Positions 42,121-50,671 of a stretch of 64,000 nt of DNA are shown piece by piece. Numbering within the stretch: the stretch's first letter is position 1; each line of letters opens with the position of its first letter. This stretch comes from Opitutales bacterium (GTDB lineage: Bacteria; Verrucomicrobiota; Verrucomicrobiia; Opitutales; Seribacteraceae), in the NCBI GenBank assembly GCA_028045305.1, contig JAOFTV010000005.1, positions 1 through 64,000 on the forward strand, written 5' to 3'. Below the pieces are notes generated by a model. It had not been told where the DNA came from. It saw only the letters and a program-made list of their open reading frames with translations, and ran no database searches. The position numbers were made by a program, and so were the translations under genes.

Positions 42121-43500
42121 ATGAGGAATCATTTCCTTATCATTTTACTCTCTGTCGGACTGCTTTCTTTTACGGGCTGTGTAAAAATGGAAATGCGGGG
42201 AGGAATGATCCCTTACATTGGATTGAAGAATTCCACTCCCGAACCCGTACCCTCTGAACCGATCAATGATACCGGTTGGCGAAAAGGCAATTTTCATTGG
42301 CCCCAGTTTCGTGGCCCCGAGAGGACGGGACATGCCCCGGAACAGGGGGTCGACATAAATTGGAACACTGCCCCTTCACCCGTCTGGAAAAAAGTGTGTG
42401 GGGCTGGACATTCCTCAATCATATCATCAGAAAAACTCCTCTACACTTTGGAACAACAAGGGGATGAAGAGACCCTGACTGCCCGTTCCCTGAAGAATGG
42501 GGAGCTAGTATGGAGCTTTGCGGAAAAAACCCGGTGGGATGATATGATGAGCGGACCAGGTCCCCGCTCCACTCCCACTCTAATCAATGATCAATTAATC
42601 GTTCTTTTTTCAAACGGTACACTCTCATGCCTCCAACCAAATACTGGAAAGTTGATTTGGGAGACAAAAACCATTGAGGATGACTATATTTTTCCACACT
42701 GGGGGATTTCAATTTCTCCTTTGGTTTGGAAAGAACAAGTAATTATCAATCCAGGGGGTGAGGGAAGTGCAGTAAAATCATACTCTCTAGCATCTGGAAA
42801 GTTAAACTGGGAATCGAAATTATCCGGCAAAGGGGTCTATTTATCCCCCACTATTTTAAGGCTTCTTGGAGAAGATCATTTATTAGTGGCCGTGGAAGGA
42901 AAAATTGCCTCTTTGAATCCACAAAACGGAAAAACTATATGGGAAAAACCATGGAAAATCTTTCTTAACAATGTACAAATTGTTCAACCGATCGCACTGT
43001 CCAATAACTCCTTTCTAATTGCGGCCGGATATGGCAAGGGCGCAGAATGTTTTTCCATCCGCCAAGAATCCGACAATGTAAATTATCTGATCGAATCGCA
43101 GTGGAAATCAAAAGACCTCAAGGCAAAGTTCTCCAACCCTGTGCTCCATGATGAATACCTTTATGGATTTAGTGAGAACCTGCTCGTCTGCCTGGAAGCC
43201 AAGACTGGAAAACTGATGTGGCGAGGGAAAAAATATGGATACAGTCGCATTCTTCTTTGCGATAAAAAATTACTTATTCTGGGAAACACTGGTGTTTTAT
43301 CAGTGGTCAATGTCAATCCAGATAATTTCCAGGAGGTGTTTTCTGAACAACTTTTAAACAATGTTCGTTGCTGGAATGGTCCCGTCCTAGCCAATGGCTA
43401 TCTCTTTGCCCGCAACGGCGAGGAGATCGCCTGCTTCAATTGGGCAAAACAATTGCCCTCCAGTTTTACCCGACTTCAGGAATTTCCGACCAGTTGGTAG
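42121..43500 (+). CDS. PQQ-like beta-propeller lipoprotein
   Basis: This 459-residue protein has a lipobox (LLSVGLLSFTGC) and a beta-propeller with repeated GxLxWxxK blades: WPQFRGPERTGHAPEQG, LKNGELVWSFAEKT, QPNTGKLIWETKT, SLASGKLNWESKL, NPQNGKTIWEKPW and EAKTGKLMWRGK. This is the PQQ_2/outer-membrane-assembly-factor-like fold common in Verrucomicrobia and Planctomycetes; quinone binding is not implied. It follows glutathione peroxidase by 28 bases. Its last 35 bases overlap umuC on the other strand. Confidence 0.9.
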   Translation: MRNHFLIILLSVGLLSFTGCVKMEMRGGMIPYIGLKNSTPEPVPSEPINDTGWRKGNFHWPQFRGPERTGHAPEQGVDINWNTAPSPVWKKVCGAGHSSIISSEKLLYTLEQQGDEETLTARSLKNGELVWSFAEKTRWDDMMSGPGPRSTPTLINDQLIVLFSNGTLSCLQPNTGKLIWETKTIEDDYIFPHWGISISPLVWKEQVIINPGGEGSAVKSYSLASGKLNWESKLSGKGVYLSPTILRLLGEDHLLVAVEGKIASLNPQNGKTIWEKPWKIFLNNVQIVQPIALSNNSFLIAAGYGKGAECFSIRQESDNVNYLIESQWKSKDLKAKFSNPVLHDEYLYGFSENLLVCLEAKTGKLMWRGKKYGYSRILLCDKKLLILGNTGVLSVVNVNPDNFQEVFSEQLLNNVRCWNGPVLANGYLFARNGEEIACFNWAKQLPSSFTRLQEFPTSW

Positions 43501-44707
43501 TGTAACGGGGGGTCCGTCTTTCACGGCGCATCCGCCAGGAATGATCCATTCCCTGAGCCGCCCAAAAGCCACCACTGGGCCCATAACGAGCGGCCACTTC
43601 CTCGACCGTATCGACGAACCCACGGGTACGATCGTCTCCAAACTCTTCAAACAATAAACTTTGGCGGGAACCAGCTGGTATAAGATCGAGCAGGATAACG
43701 CCCACCTTTTTGTAGGAATATCCTGGGCGATAAATAGACCGTAAAAGTTCCTTGGCCCGACGAATCACCCGGATGGGATCATCTGTGGGTTCGTCCAAGG
43801 CAAGGGCACGGGCATTGGAATATTGGGGCTGATCCTCGCGGAATCGATTGGTCATAACAAATACCTGTATCCCGGAAGCCAAGGAGTTTTCTGCACGCAC
43901 CTTACGAACCGCCCGTACGACATAATTAGCCACCACCTCCTCCAAGCCCTCCAGGTTGGTCAGAGGTTTACCAAAGGATCGGGAACAGCAGGTATTTTTA
44001 CGGGGAGGAACTATCTCTTCCATCTCGATGCAAGATGTACCCATCAATTCGCAATGGGTACGTTCGAGGGTCACTCCTCCGATCGAACGAACCACGGCGG
44101 CAGGCAACTCAACAAATTGACGGGCATCATGGGCACCAACCCGGCGCAAACGAACCGCCAATCGGCGGCCCACTCCCCAGATATCCTCAATCGCTACCCG
44201 TGCAAGGGTATCAAGATCGCCCACATCCACCTGCAAGCACCCGCTACCAGATTTCTTAGCTAAACGATTAGCCAACTTGGCCAATGTCTTGGTCATACCC
44301 AGGCCGACAGAAATAGGAATACCCGTCCATTGACCCACCGTTCGGCGCATCCGAACGGCCAATCCGATTGGGTCAGAAAGACCGGAAAAATTGAGGAAGG
44401 ATTCATCAATCGAATAGACCTCGAGCTCAGGAGAAAATCGCCGTAAGACCGAGACCACCCGGCCGGACATATCCCCATACAATTCATAATTCGAGGAAAA
44501 TACCTCTACCCCATTGCGTTCACAAAGATAGCGCACCTGATGATAAGGAGCACCCATAGGCACCCCAATTATCTTGGCCTCGTTAGAGCGGGCAACGGCA
44601 CATCCATCGTTATTGGATAGCACGATAACTGGCCGGTTTCGCAACTGCGGACGAAAGACCCGTTCGCAGGAGACATAAAAATTATTACAGTCCGCAAGAG
44701 CAATCAC
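43466..44707 (-). CDS. umuC: DNA polymerase V catalytic subunit (Y family)
   Basis: This 413-residue polymerase opens with ALADCNNFYVSCERVFRPQL (catalytic Asp), then VLSNNDGCAVARSNEAK, YSIDESFLNFSG (second catalytic acidic pair), IPISVGLGMTKTLAKLANRL and EDIWGVGRRL (helix-hairpin-helix). This is the UmuC layout with a C-terminal little-finger domain and DUF4113-like tail (QGMDHSWRMRRERRTPRYTT). It performs error-prone translesion synthesis. GTG 44707 overlaps the umuD stop by four bases (GTGA). The 3' end overlaps the PQQ-like gene by 35 bases. Confidence 0.96.
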   Translation of the reverse strand: MIALADCNNFYVSCERVFRPQLRNRPVIVLSNNDGCAVARSNEAKIIGVPMGAPYHQVRYLCERNGVEVFSSNYELYGDMSGRVVSVLRRFSPELEVYSIDESFLNFSGLSDPIGLAVRMRRTVGQWTGIPISVGLGMTKTLAKLANRLAKKSGSGCLQVDVGDLDTLARVAIEDIWGVGRRLAVRLRRVGAHDARQFVELPAAVVRSIGGVTLERTHCELMGTSCIEMEEIVPPRKNTCCSRSFGKPLTNLEGLEEVVANYVVRAVRKVRAENSLASGIQVFVMTNRFREDQPQYSNARALALDEPTDDPIRVIRRAKELLRSIYRPGYSYKKVGVILLDLIPAGSRQSLLFEEFGDDRTRGFVDTVEEVAARYGPSGGFWAAQGMDHSWRMRRERRTPRYTTNWSEIPEVG

Positions 44708-45222
44708 AGGGAATGAATCACACTGGTGACGACCCCCCAGAGATGAGCTTCATCCTGTTCCTGAAATTCTATAGATGGATAGTCGGGATTTTCGGAAGCT
44801 AGCCAGGTACTGCCTTTTTCCCGGCGCATTCTCTTGACCGTAAGTTCGCCATTGATTGAGACCACCACTACTTTACCATCTTCTGCGGTCAAACTCCGGT
44901 CGACCACAAGCAGATCTCCATCATGTATACCTGCACCAATCATGGAATCTCCCCGGGCCCGGGCAAAAAAAGTGGCCGCGGGTTGGCTGACAAGATGTGT
45001 GTTCAAATCAAGGGCACCCTCTGCATAATCATCGGCAGGAGAAGGAAAACCAGCGGACACCCCACAGGCATAGAGTGGCAGAGCATGTTCGCGCTCCCGA
45101 ACAAATCGTAAGACCCGTTCAATTTGACTAACAGGTATACGCACCGGCCGGGTGGGTTCGCCATATTGGTTGCTCCCTTTAGGCCGGCCGGCCCCCTCTC
45201 TTCTACCTCCTTGCTTAGTCAT
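44704..45222 (-). CDS. umuD: UmuD-like self-cleaving S24 subunit of DNA polymerase V
   Basis: This 172-residue protein has an N-terminal extension with GGRREGAGRPKGSNQYG and a linker before the peptidase. The cleavage region reads SAGFPSPADDY, with Ala-Gly where E. coli UmuD has Cys24-Gly25. The catalytic Ser is in ARGDSMIGAG and the Lys in GELTVKRM. RecA-stimulated self-cleavage activates Pol V. It is first in a two-gene operon with umuC, divergent from the SDR-photolyase unit. A palindrome at 45273-45293 lies in the shared control region. Confidence 0.94.
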   Translation of the reverse strand: MTKQGGRREGAGRPKGSNQYGEPTRPVRIPVSQIERVLRFVREREHALPLYACGVSAGFPSPADDYAEGALDLNTHLVSQPAATFFARARGDSMIGAGIHDGDLLVVDRSLTAEDGKVVVVSINGELTVKRMRREKGSTWLASENPDYPSIEFQEQDEAHLWGVVTSVIHSL

Positions 45223-45272
45223 GATTTATCACAGTATTTGATATATGTTACAGAATTCATAAAGGGCAAGCA

Positions 45273-45293
45273 GATCATGCAGAAAATATGATC
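45273..45293. promoter_or_regulatory. Palindrome in the umuD/SDR divergent control region (possible operator)
   Basis: GATCAT (45273-45278) and ATGATC (45288-45293) are perfect inverted arms separated by nine bases, and another ATGATC occurs at 45306-45311. They sit in the 100 bases between umuD and the SDR gene, an A/T-rich stretch where both promoters must lie. It does not match the E. coli or Bacillus LexA box. Binding of LexA or another regulator is a guess. Confidence 0.4.
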
Positions 45294-45322
45294 TATAAAA
45301 AACAAATGATCGTTTTATTGTG

Positions 45323-46036
45323 ATGGAAATATCTAATCAATCCACCCCGCTAAAACATTTTATCGCCGGTGCATCCCGGGGAATCGGCCGATCCTTAGTT
45401 GATCAATCTATTGCTATGGGCCACGAAGTTTATGCCATCTCGCGTACTCCTCCAGAAACAGTACCCACGGGTTGCCATTGGATAAGCGGGGATGTTTCTG
45501 ATCCAAGTTCTTATACCGATCAATTACCCGATCAAATTGATGCCCTTACTTTTTGCCCAGGAAAAGTGGTGCTTGGCCCGCTGAAACGTCTGCGTTTCGA
45601 ACAGATGCTGGAAACTTATCAAACCAGTGTGCTTGATGCATTTACGCTAATCCAAGCAATTCTTCCCAAACTTGCCGGTTCCATCGTTTTATTTTCTTCG
45701 GTCGCCGCCCGAACTGGATTGCCCAATCACTGTGCCATCTCCGCGGCCAAATCGGGACTGGAAGGATTTGGAATTGCTCTTGCCGCGGAGCTCGCTCCCA
45801 AGGTGCGGGTAAATTTGATCGCCCCTACCCTGACCCCAACCGAAATGGGATTGGCCATGGTGGGGGGAGAAAAAATGATTCCCATGATCGAAGGCAGGCA
45901 TCCCCTGAAAAAATTACCATCGGTTGAAGAAGCGGCCGCAACTGCTCTCTTTCTTCATTCATCCGCGGCTGTTTCAATGACTGGACAAATTCTCAAGGTT
46001 GACGGTGGAATGTCCCGTGCCAAACTCCCTGGATGA
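45323..46036 (+). CDS. Atypical short-chain dehydrogenase/reductase (catalytic Tyr replaced)
   Basis: This 237-residue protein is SDR-like: HFIAGASRGIGRSLVDQS (cofactor loop), ALTFCPGKV in place of the NNAG motif, IVLFSSVAARTG with the catalytic Ser, then PNHCAISAAKSGLEGF. In the last motif the expected Tyr of YxxxK is Ile, while the Lys is kept. Such SDRs exist but their chemistry is unclear. It heads the photolyase unit, its stop overlapping the photolyase ATG by four bases. A role in making a pterin or flavin chromophore is speculation. ATG 45323 is preferred over GTG 45320. Confidence 0.88.
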   Translation: MEISNQSTPLKHFIAGASRGIGRSLVDQSIAMGHEVYAISRTPPETVPTGCHWISGDVSDPSSYTDQLPDQIDALTFCPGKVVLGPLKRLRFEQMLETYQTSVLDAFTLIQAILPKLAGSIVLFSSVAARTGLPNHCAISAAKSGLEGFGIALAAELAPKVRVNLIAPTLTPTEMGLAMVGGEKMIPMIEGRHPLKKLPSVEEAAATALFLHSSAAVSMTGQILKVDGGMSRAKLPG

Positions 46037-47487
46037 TCTCCACATCCTCTCCATCCAATCAGCGGGCCATCGTCTGGTTTCGCAAAGATCTTAGGCTATC
46101 CGACCATCCCGCCCTGGATGCCGCCCTGCAGGGTGGCATGGAAATTATTCCCGTATTTGTATGGGATGAAAAAGAAGGCGGCTCGTGGTCCCCCGGAGCT
46201 GCGTCACGCTGGTGGCTACATTATTCCCTCGAGAGCCTTGGTTCTTCTATTACCAAGGCGGGAGGAAAACTCTTACTTGTCCGGGGAAATGCAGCTGAGC
46301 AATTACCCAAAATTGCCCGGGCCCACCAAGCTGGACATATCCTTTACAGCCGGGCCTATGATCCTGCAGGCATTGCCACTCAGGAAGCAGTCGAAGAAGC
46401 CTGTGACTCCAGGGGTATTACCACCGAATCCTTTAATGCCTCCCTTCTTCAAGAACCCTGGGAAACCAAGAACGGAACAGGTAAACCCTTTCAGGTATTC
46501 ACCCCGTATTGGAGGAAGTCCCGAGCCATCATTTATCGGGAACCGGCAAGTTACGACCCCAAGAAACTTTCATTCGTCCAGCAAACTTCCTCCCCTCAAT
46601 CACTTACCGAGCTTGCTTTGCTTCCCGATCATCCATGGCATAATAAAATGGGTGCCCATTGGGAAGTATCGGAATCTGCGGCTCATCAACAGATCGAACG
46701 CACGGTTGAGGAAGTTACCCGTTCCTATGCCACCCGAAGAAATCATCCATCGGTCGATGGAACCTCCCGTCTATCTCCCTACCTTGCCTGGGGCCAGGTA
46801 AGCCCGCGGCAAATTTGCAAAGCGGTATTGCAGGCGGAAAACGAAGGCAGTCACCGTGGAGAAAATAAATTTCTGGTTGAAATTGGATGGCGGGAATTTT
46901 CCTACCATTTACTCTATCATTTCCCCACCATTCCCGACCAGCCCTTGCGCCCAAAGTATGCCAACTTCCCATGGCTTGATGATCCGGACAATTTGAAACG
47001 CTGGCAGTTTGGAAATACTGGATACCCCATGGTCGATGCCGGAATGCGTCAACTTTACGAGACCGGATGGATGCACAACCGTGTGCGTATGGTTGTTGCC
47101 TCCTTCCTGGTCAAACATCTCCTCCTACCCTGGCAGGATGGAGCCCGATGGTTTTGGGATACCCTGGTAGACGCTGATCTTGCCAGCAATACCCAGGGCT
47201 GGCAATGGGCAGCCGGATGCGGGGCGGATGCCGCTCCCTACTTCCGTATTTTCAATCCTATTACTCAGGGGACTAAATTTGATGCCCGGGGGGAATATGC
47301 CAAGCGTTGGATCCCAGAACTTGGCAACCTTCCTGCCAAGCATTTATTTAGCCCGTGGACGGCCCCTTCCTCCACCCTTTTGGAAAGTGGAGTTGAACTC
47401 GGGAACAACTACCCCGACCCCTGCGTAGATCATCCCGAGGCCCGGGCCCGGGCACTCGCTGCTCTTGCCACGCTCAAGCAACCATAA
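46033..47487 (+). CDS. phr: Class I deoxyribodipyrimidine photolyase/cryptochrome
   Basis: This 484-residue protein has an N-terminal antenna domain (AIVWFRKDLRLSDHPALDAA) and the FAD-binding helical domain with DGTSRLSPYLAWGQVSPRQI, ENKFLVEIGWREFSYHLLYH, GYPMVDAGMRQLYETGWMHN and NTQGWQWAAGCGADAAPYFR. These are the class I CPD photolyase residues for FAD, damaged DNA and the Trp electron chain. It repairs cyclobutane pyrimidine dimers with blue light. It is coupled to the SDR gene and followed 14 bases later by an FeS-type photolyase. Confidence 0.95.
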   Translation: MISTSSPSNQRAIVWFRKDLRLSDHPALDAALQGGMEIIPVFVWDEKEGGSWSPGAASRWWLHYSLESLGSSITKAGGKLLLVRGNAAEQLPKIARAHQAGHILYSRAYDPAGIATQEAVEEACDSRGITTESFNASLLQEPWETKNGTGKPFQVFTPYWRKSRAIIYREPASYDPKKLSFVQQTSSPQSLTELALLPDHPWHNKMGAHWEVSESAAHQQIERTVEEVTRSYATRRNHPSVDGTSRLSPYLAWGQVSPRQICKAVLQAENEGSHRGENKFLVEIGWREFSYHLLYHFPTIPDQPLRPKYANFPWLDDPDNLKRWQFGNTGYPMVDAGMRQLYETGWMHNRVRMVVASFLVKHLLLPWQDGARWFWDTLVDADLASNTQGWQWAAGCGADAAPYFRIFNPITQGTKFDARGEYAKRWIPELGNLPAKHLFSPWTAPSSTLLESGVELGNNYPDPCVDHPEARARALAALATLKQP

Positions 47488-47501
47488 AACCATTTCATTT
47501 A

Positions 47502-49046
47502 ATGGCATCCTCCCCTGTTCCCTCTCCCCGTCGCCTGCTCGTGGTTCTGGGGGATCAACTTGATTACGACCGCTTTCTCCCCGCCGATTTCGATGCTTCA
47601 TCCGATCTCTTTTGGATGGCAGAAGCGAGTGAAGAGTCCACCCATGTGCGATCGAACAAACACCGTATTGTTTGCTTTCTTGCAGCAATGCGGCATTTCC
47701 GAAATCATTTATCGGACAGTAAAATCCCTCTCCTTTACCATGAACTCGCAGAGGGAAACTCTTCCTTGAATCAACTACTTGCCGAGGATCTCAAAGCATT
47801 AAACCCAGAAATGGTCAGCTTGGTAAAACCCGGAGACCATCGGGTTGAAGAAGCCCTGCAAAAAACCTGTCATGGCCTCGGGGTTGCCTGGGAAGTTCGC
47901 GAGGATGAACACTTTCTTTGTTCACAATCTGAATTTGAGGATCATGCCCGGGGAAGAAAATCTTTGCGGATGGAATTTTTCTACCGGGAGATGCGACGAA
48001 AGCACGATGTATTGATGGATGGAAAAGACCCGGTTGGTGGAGGGTGGAATTTTGACAAGGAAAACCGCGAAAGTTTCGGAAAGCAAGGTCCCCCTCAATC
48101 TCCCAAGACCCGTGGCTGCCCGCCCGATGCCATAACCCAAGAAGTCATCGAATTAGTAAATCTTCGATTCTCTGACCACCCGGGCGACCTCAAACAATTT
48201 ATCTGGCCGGTCACCCCCAAACAGGCAGAACACGCACTTGATCAATTCATCAATGATTGCCTTCCCACCTTTGGCCGGTTTCAGGATGCGATGTGGACAG
48301 ACGAGCCCACCCTCTTTCATTCCCTTCTTGGATCTCCCATAAATTTACGCCTGCTCGACCCCCGAAAAGTCATCCGGGCGGCCGAGAAAGCTTACCAAGA
48401 AGATAGAGCCCCCCTGCCCGCAGTCGAGGGTTTCATCCGGCAAATCTTGGGCTGGCGAGAATATGTTCGGGGAATTTATCATTTACGCATGCCCGAATAT
48501 CGTGAACTAAATTTCCTGGAGGCCGACCGTGCACTGCCCGATTTCTTCTGGACGGGCAAAACAGATATGGCCTGTATGCGGGCTTCCCTGACTCAGGTAC
48601 TGGATACCGGATATGGTCACCACATTCAAAGATTAATGGTGGTTGGACTTTATTCCCTGCTCCACGGAGTAAGACCGGGCGAAATTAATGATTGGTTTCT
48701 TGCCAATTATGTCGATGCAGTCGACTGGGTGACCACTCCCAATGTTATTGGCATGTCTCAATTTGCCGACGGGGGAATCATGGCATCCAAACCCTATTCC
48801 GCGACCGGTGCTTACATCGACCGGATGAGCAATTATTGTAAGAACTGCCAGTACAAACCCAAGGAATCAGTTGGTCCAAACGCCTGTCCCTTTACCACTC
48901 TGTACTGGGACTTCCTCGACCGGCACCGCGAACGGCTCCGTGGAAATCAGCGTCTTTCTATGCAGATGCGTAACCTTGCCCGACTTTCGGAGGATAAACT
49001 CTCAGAGATTAGAAAAGCAGCAAGTTGCCTGCGTCATCCGTCTTAG
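47502..49046 (+). CDS. FeS-type bacterial cryptochrome/photolyase ((6-4) photolyase-like)
   Basis: This 514-residue protein belongs to the prokaryotic FeS-BCP group. N-terminal LLVVLGDQLDYDRFLPADF opens the antenna domain. The C-terminal half has IRQILGWREYVRGIYHLRMP, TGYGHHIQRLMVVGLYSLLH and the cluster cysteines: one in DMACMRASLTQVL and three in NYCKNCQYKPKESVGPNACP. Characterised members (Agrobacterium PhrB) repair (6-4) photoproducts, using FAD, a lumazine antenna and a 4Fe-4S cluster. It pairs with the class I enzyme to cover both main UV lesions. Its last 38 bases overlap the convergent DNA ligase gene. Confidence 0.94.
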   Translation: MASSPVPSPRRLLVVLGDQLDYDRFLPADFDASSDLFWMAEASEESTHVRSNKHRIVCFLAAMRHFRNHLSDSKIPLLYHELAEGNSSLNQLLAEDLKALNPEMVSLVKPGDHRVEEALQKTCHGLGVAWEVREDEHFLCSQSEFEDHARGRKSLRMEFFYREMRRKHDVLMDGKDPVGGGWNFDKENRESFGKQGPPQSPKTRGCPPDAITQEVIELVNLRFSDHPGDLKQFIWPVTPKQAEHALDQFINDCLPTFGRFQDAMWTDEPTLFHSLLGSPINLRLLDPRKVIRAAEKAYQEDRAPLPAVEGFIRQILGWREYVRGIYHLRMPEYRELNFLEADRALPDFFWTGKTDMACMRASLTQVLDTGYGHHIQRLMVVGLYSLLHGVRPGEINDWFLANYVDAVDWVTTPNVIGMSQFADGGIMASKPYSATGAYIDRMSNYCKNCQYKPKESVGPNACPFTTLYWDFLDRHRERLRGNQRLSMQMRNLARLSEDKLSEIRKAASCLRHPS

Positions 49047-50661
49047 TTCCATCCTCCCTTACCCGCTCTCCCATTTGGGCATAGCCGAGCAAGTTTTCCA
49101 GGGTGTCCACTTCATCGGGCTTTTTATCCTGTCGCCATCTTTGAATCCGTGGAAAACGCAGGGCCACGCCAGACTTGTGCCTGCCAGATGATCGGGCACC
49201 CTCAAACGCAATTTCAAAAACGATTCCCGGACGGACTGAACGAACCGGACCAAATTTCCCGGTAATGTTTTTACGAACATAGCGGTCGACCTCTTTTAAT
49301 TCTGCATCAGACAACCCGGAATAGGCCTTGGCCACCGTGACGAATTCTCCCTGCTGATCGAGGACTGCCAGGGTATAATCAGAATAAATATTTGCTCGTT
49401 TACCATGGCCAAATTGTGCACCCACCACCACCATATCCGCAACATAGGGATCGACCTTCCACTTATACCAGTCCCCTTTTACCCGGCCAGATGAATAGAT
49501 AGAATCCGCCCGTTTGAGCATCAACCCCTCCACTCCCCGATCCCTGGATTCCTCGCGCTGCCTGGCAAGTTTCTCCCAGTCCGTAGATTCTACGGGCATA
49601 GAAAGTTGCAGAGGAAACCCTCCGGGTAATTCTGCAAGCATGGATTCTAACCTTTTGCGGCGATCAAGAAATGGGAGGGTTCTCATATCCACACCCTCCA
49701 TCTTTAAAAGATCATAAGCCATGAAACGGACCGGTTCTTTTTTTAGGACTGAAGGCCCAGGTTCCTTTCTACCTAACCGCTTTTGCAAGCGACTGAACGG
49801 GCGCATACCCTCTTGACCCCAGGCGAGAATTTCTCCGTCTATGGCCAGTCCAGTAGGCAAATGCGGGGAAAGGTTTAATAATTCCGGAAAAGATTCGCCG
49901 ACCGATTCATCCCCCCGTGTCCATAACATCCCCCCGTTTTCCTCGTTTAAAAATTGGCATCGTATCCCATCCCATTTCCATTCCGCCCACCAGTCTTTTA
50001 AATCGCCTAAAGAGTTAGGTTCTTCCTGTAAGGGACTCGCTAAACAAAACGGGAAGGGACGGCACCATGAATCCTCTGGTCTTTCATCGCCCACAATCTG
50101 TTCGAATTTTCGTATTCCAGGGTCCCAATCTCCGGAGATCCGCTGAGCGATAATTGCCGGATCAACCTGTCCGACCTCGGCCAGGGCCTTGCATAAATTC
50201 CCCCGGGATACCCCGATACGAAAGCCCCCGGTCAATAATTTATGAAAGGGTAAAAGGTCTATTGGTCGCAAACGATGCCACGCTCTTCTCAACGCTTCTG
50301 CCTTTTCACTCCTGTCCGCATGAGCCAAAGGAAGCAGGATTTCTTCGACCACTTTGCTTAAGCTGATAGATTCAGCTTTTTTATTTCCTCCAATTAAAAG
50401 CGACAAAGTTTCGGCCAAATCCCCCACCCGTTCGTAACACTCGTCAATCAACCAAACCGGCCAGCCTGAGCGTTGAGATGCCCACTCCCGCAACTCTCCC
50501 GTCTTGACCACGCCTTTGATCCGATTGCCGGCAAGAAACCAACTTGCCCAACTGGCATCTTTCTCCGGGGCTTGTTCAAAATAGTTTACCATTCGGGCAA
50601 TCCGCTCTCCTGTCTTGGTCATTTTGTCCAAGTCATAAAATAATTCGGAAAATCCTTTCAT
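49009..50661 (-). CDS. ATP-dependent DNA ligase (exonuclease-associated type)
   Basis: This 550-residue ligase has an N-terminal DNA-binding domain (FSELFYDLDKMTKTGERIAR, KLLTGGFRIGVSRG), the nucleotidyltransferase domain with Lys of EWKWDGIRCQF (adenylation site), LAIDGEILAW, VEGLMLKRADS and WYKWKVDPYVADMVVV, and an OB fold. It belongs to the group encoded next to an MBL-fold exonuclease. ATG 50661 follows a good AGAGGTGA ribosome-binding sequence (50666-50673), so the longer frame to 50760 is rejected. Helicase and phosphoesterase partners often found in such clusters are absent here. Confidence 0.94.
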   Translation of the reverse strand: MKGFSELFYDLDKMTKTGERIARMVNYFEQAPEKDASWASWFLAGNRIKGVVKTGELREWASQRSGWPVWLIDECYERVGDLAETLSLLIGGNKKAESISLSKVVEEILLPLAHADRSEKAEALRRAWHRLRPIDLLPFHKLLTGGFRIGVSRGNLCKALAEVGQVDPAIIAQRISGDWDPGIRKFEQIVGDERPEDSWCRPFPFCLASPLQEEPNSLGDLKDWWAEWKWDGIRCQFLNEENGGMLWTRGDESVGESFPELLNLSPHLPTGLAIDGEILAWGQEGMRPFSRLQKRLGRKEPGPSVLKKEPVRFMAYDLLKMEGVDMRTLPFLDRRKRLESMLAELPGGFPLQLSMPVESTDWEKLARQREESRDRGVEGLMLKRADSIYSSGRVKGDWYKWKVDPYVADMVVVGAQFGHGKRANIYSDYTLAVLDQQGEFVTVAKAYSGLSDAELKEVDRYVRKNITGKFGPVRSVRPGIVFEIAFEGARSSGRHKSGVALRFPRIQRWRQDKKPDEVDTLENLLGYAQMGERVREDGTKTDDAGNLLLF

Positions 50662-50671
50662 TTTTTCACCT

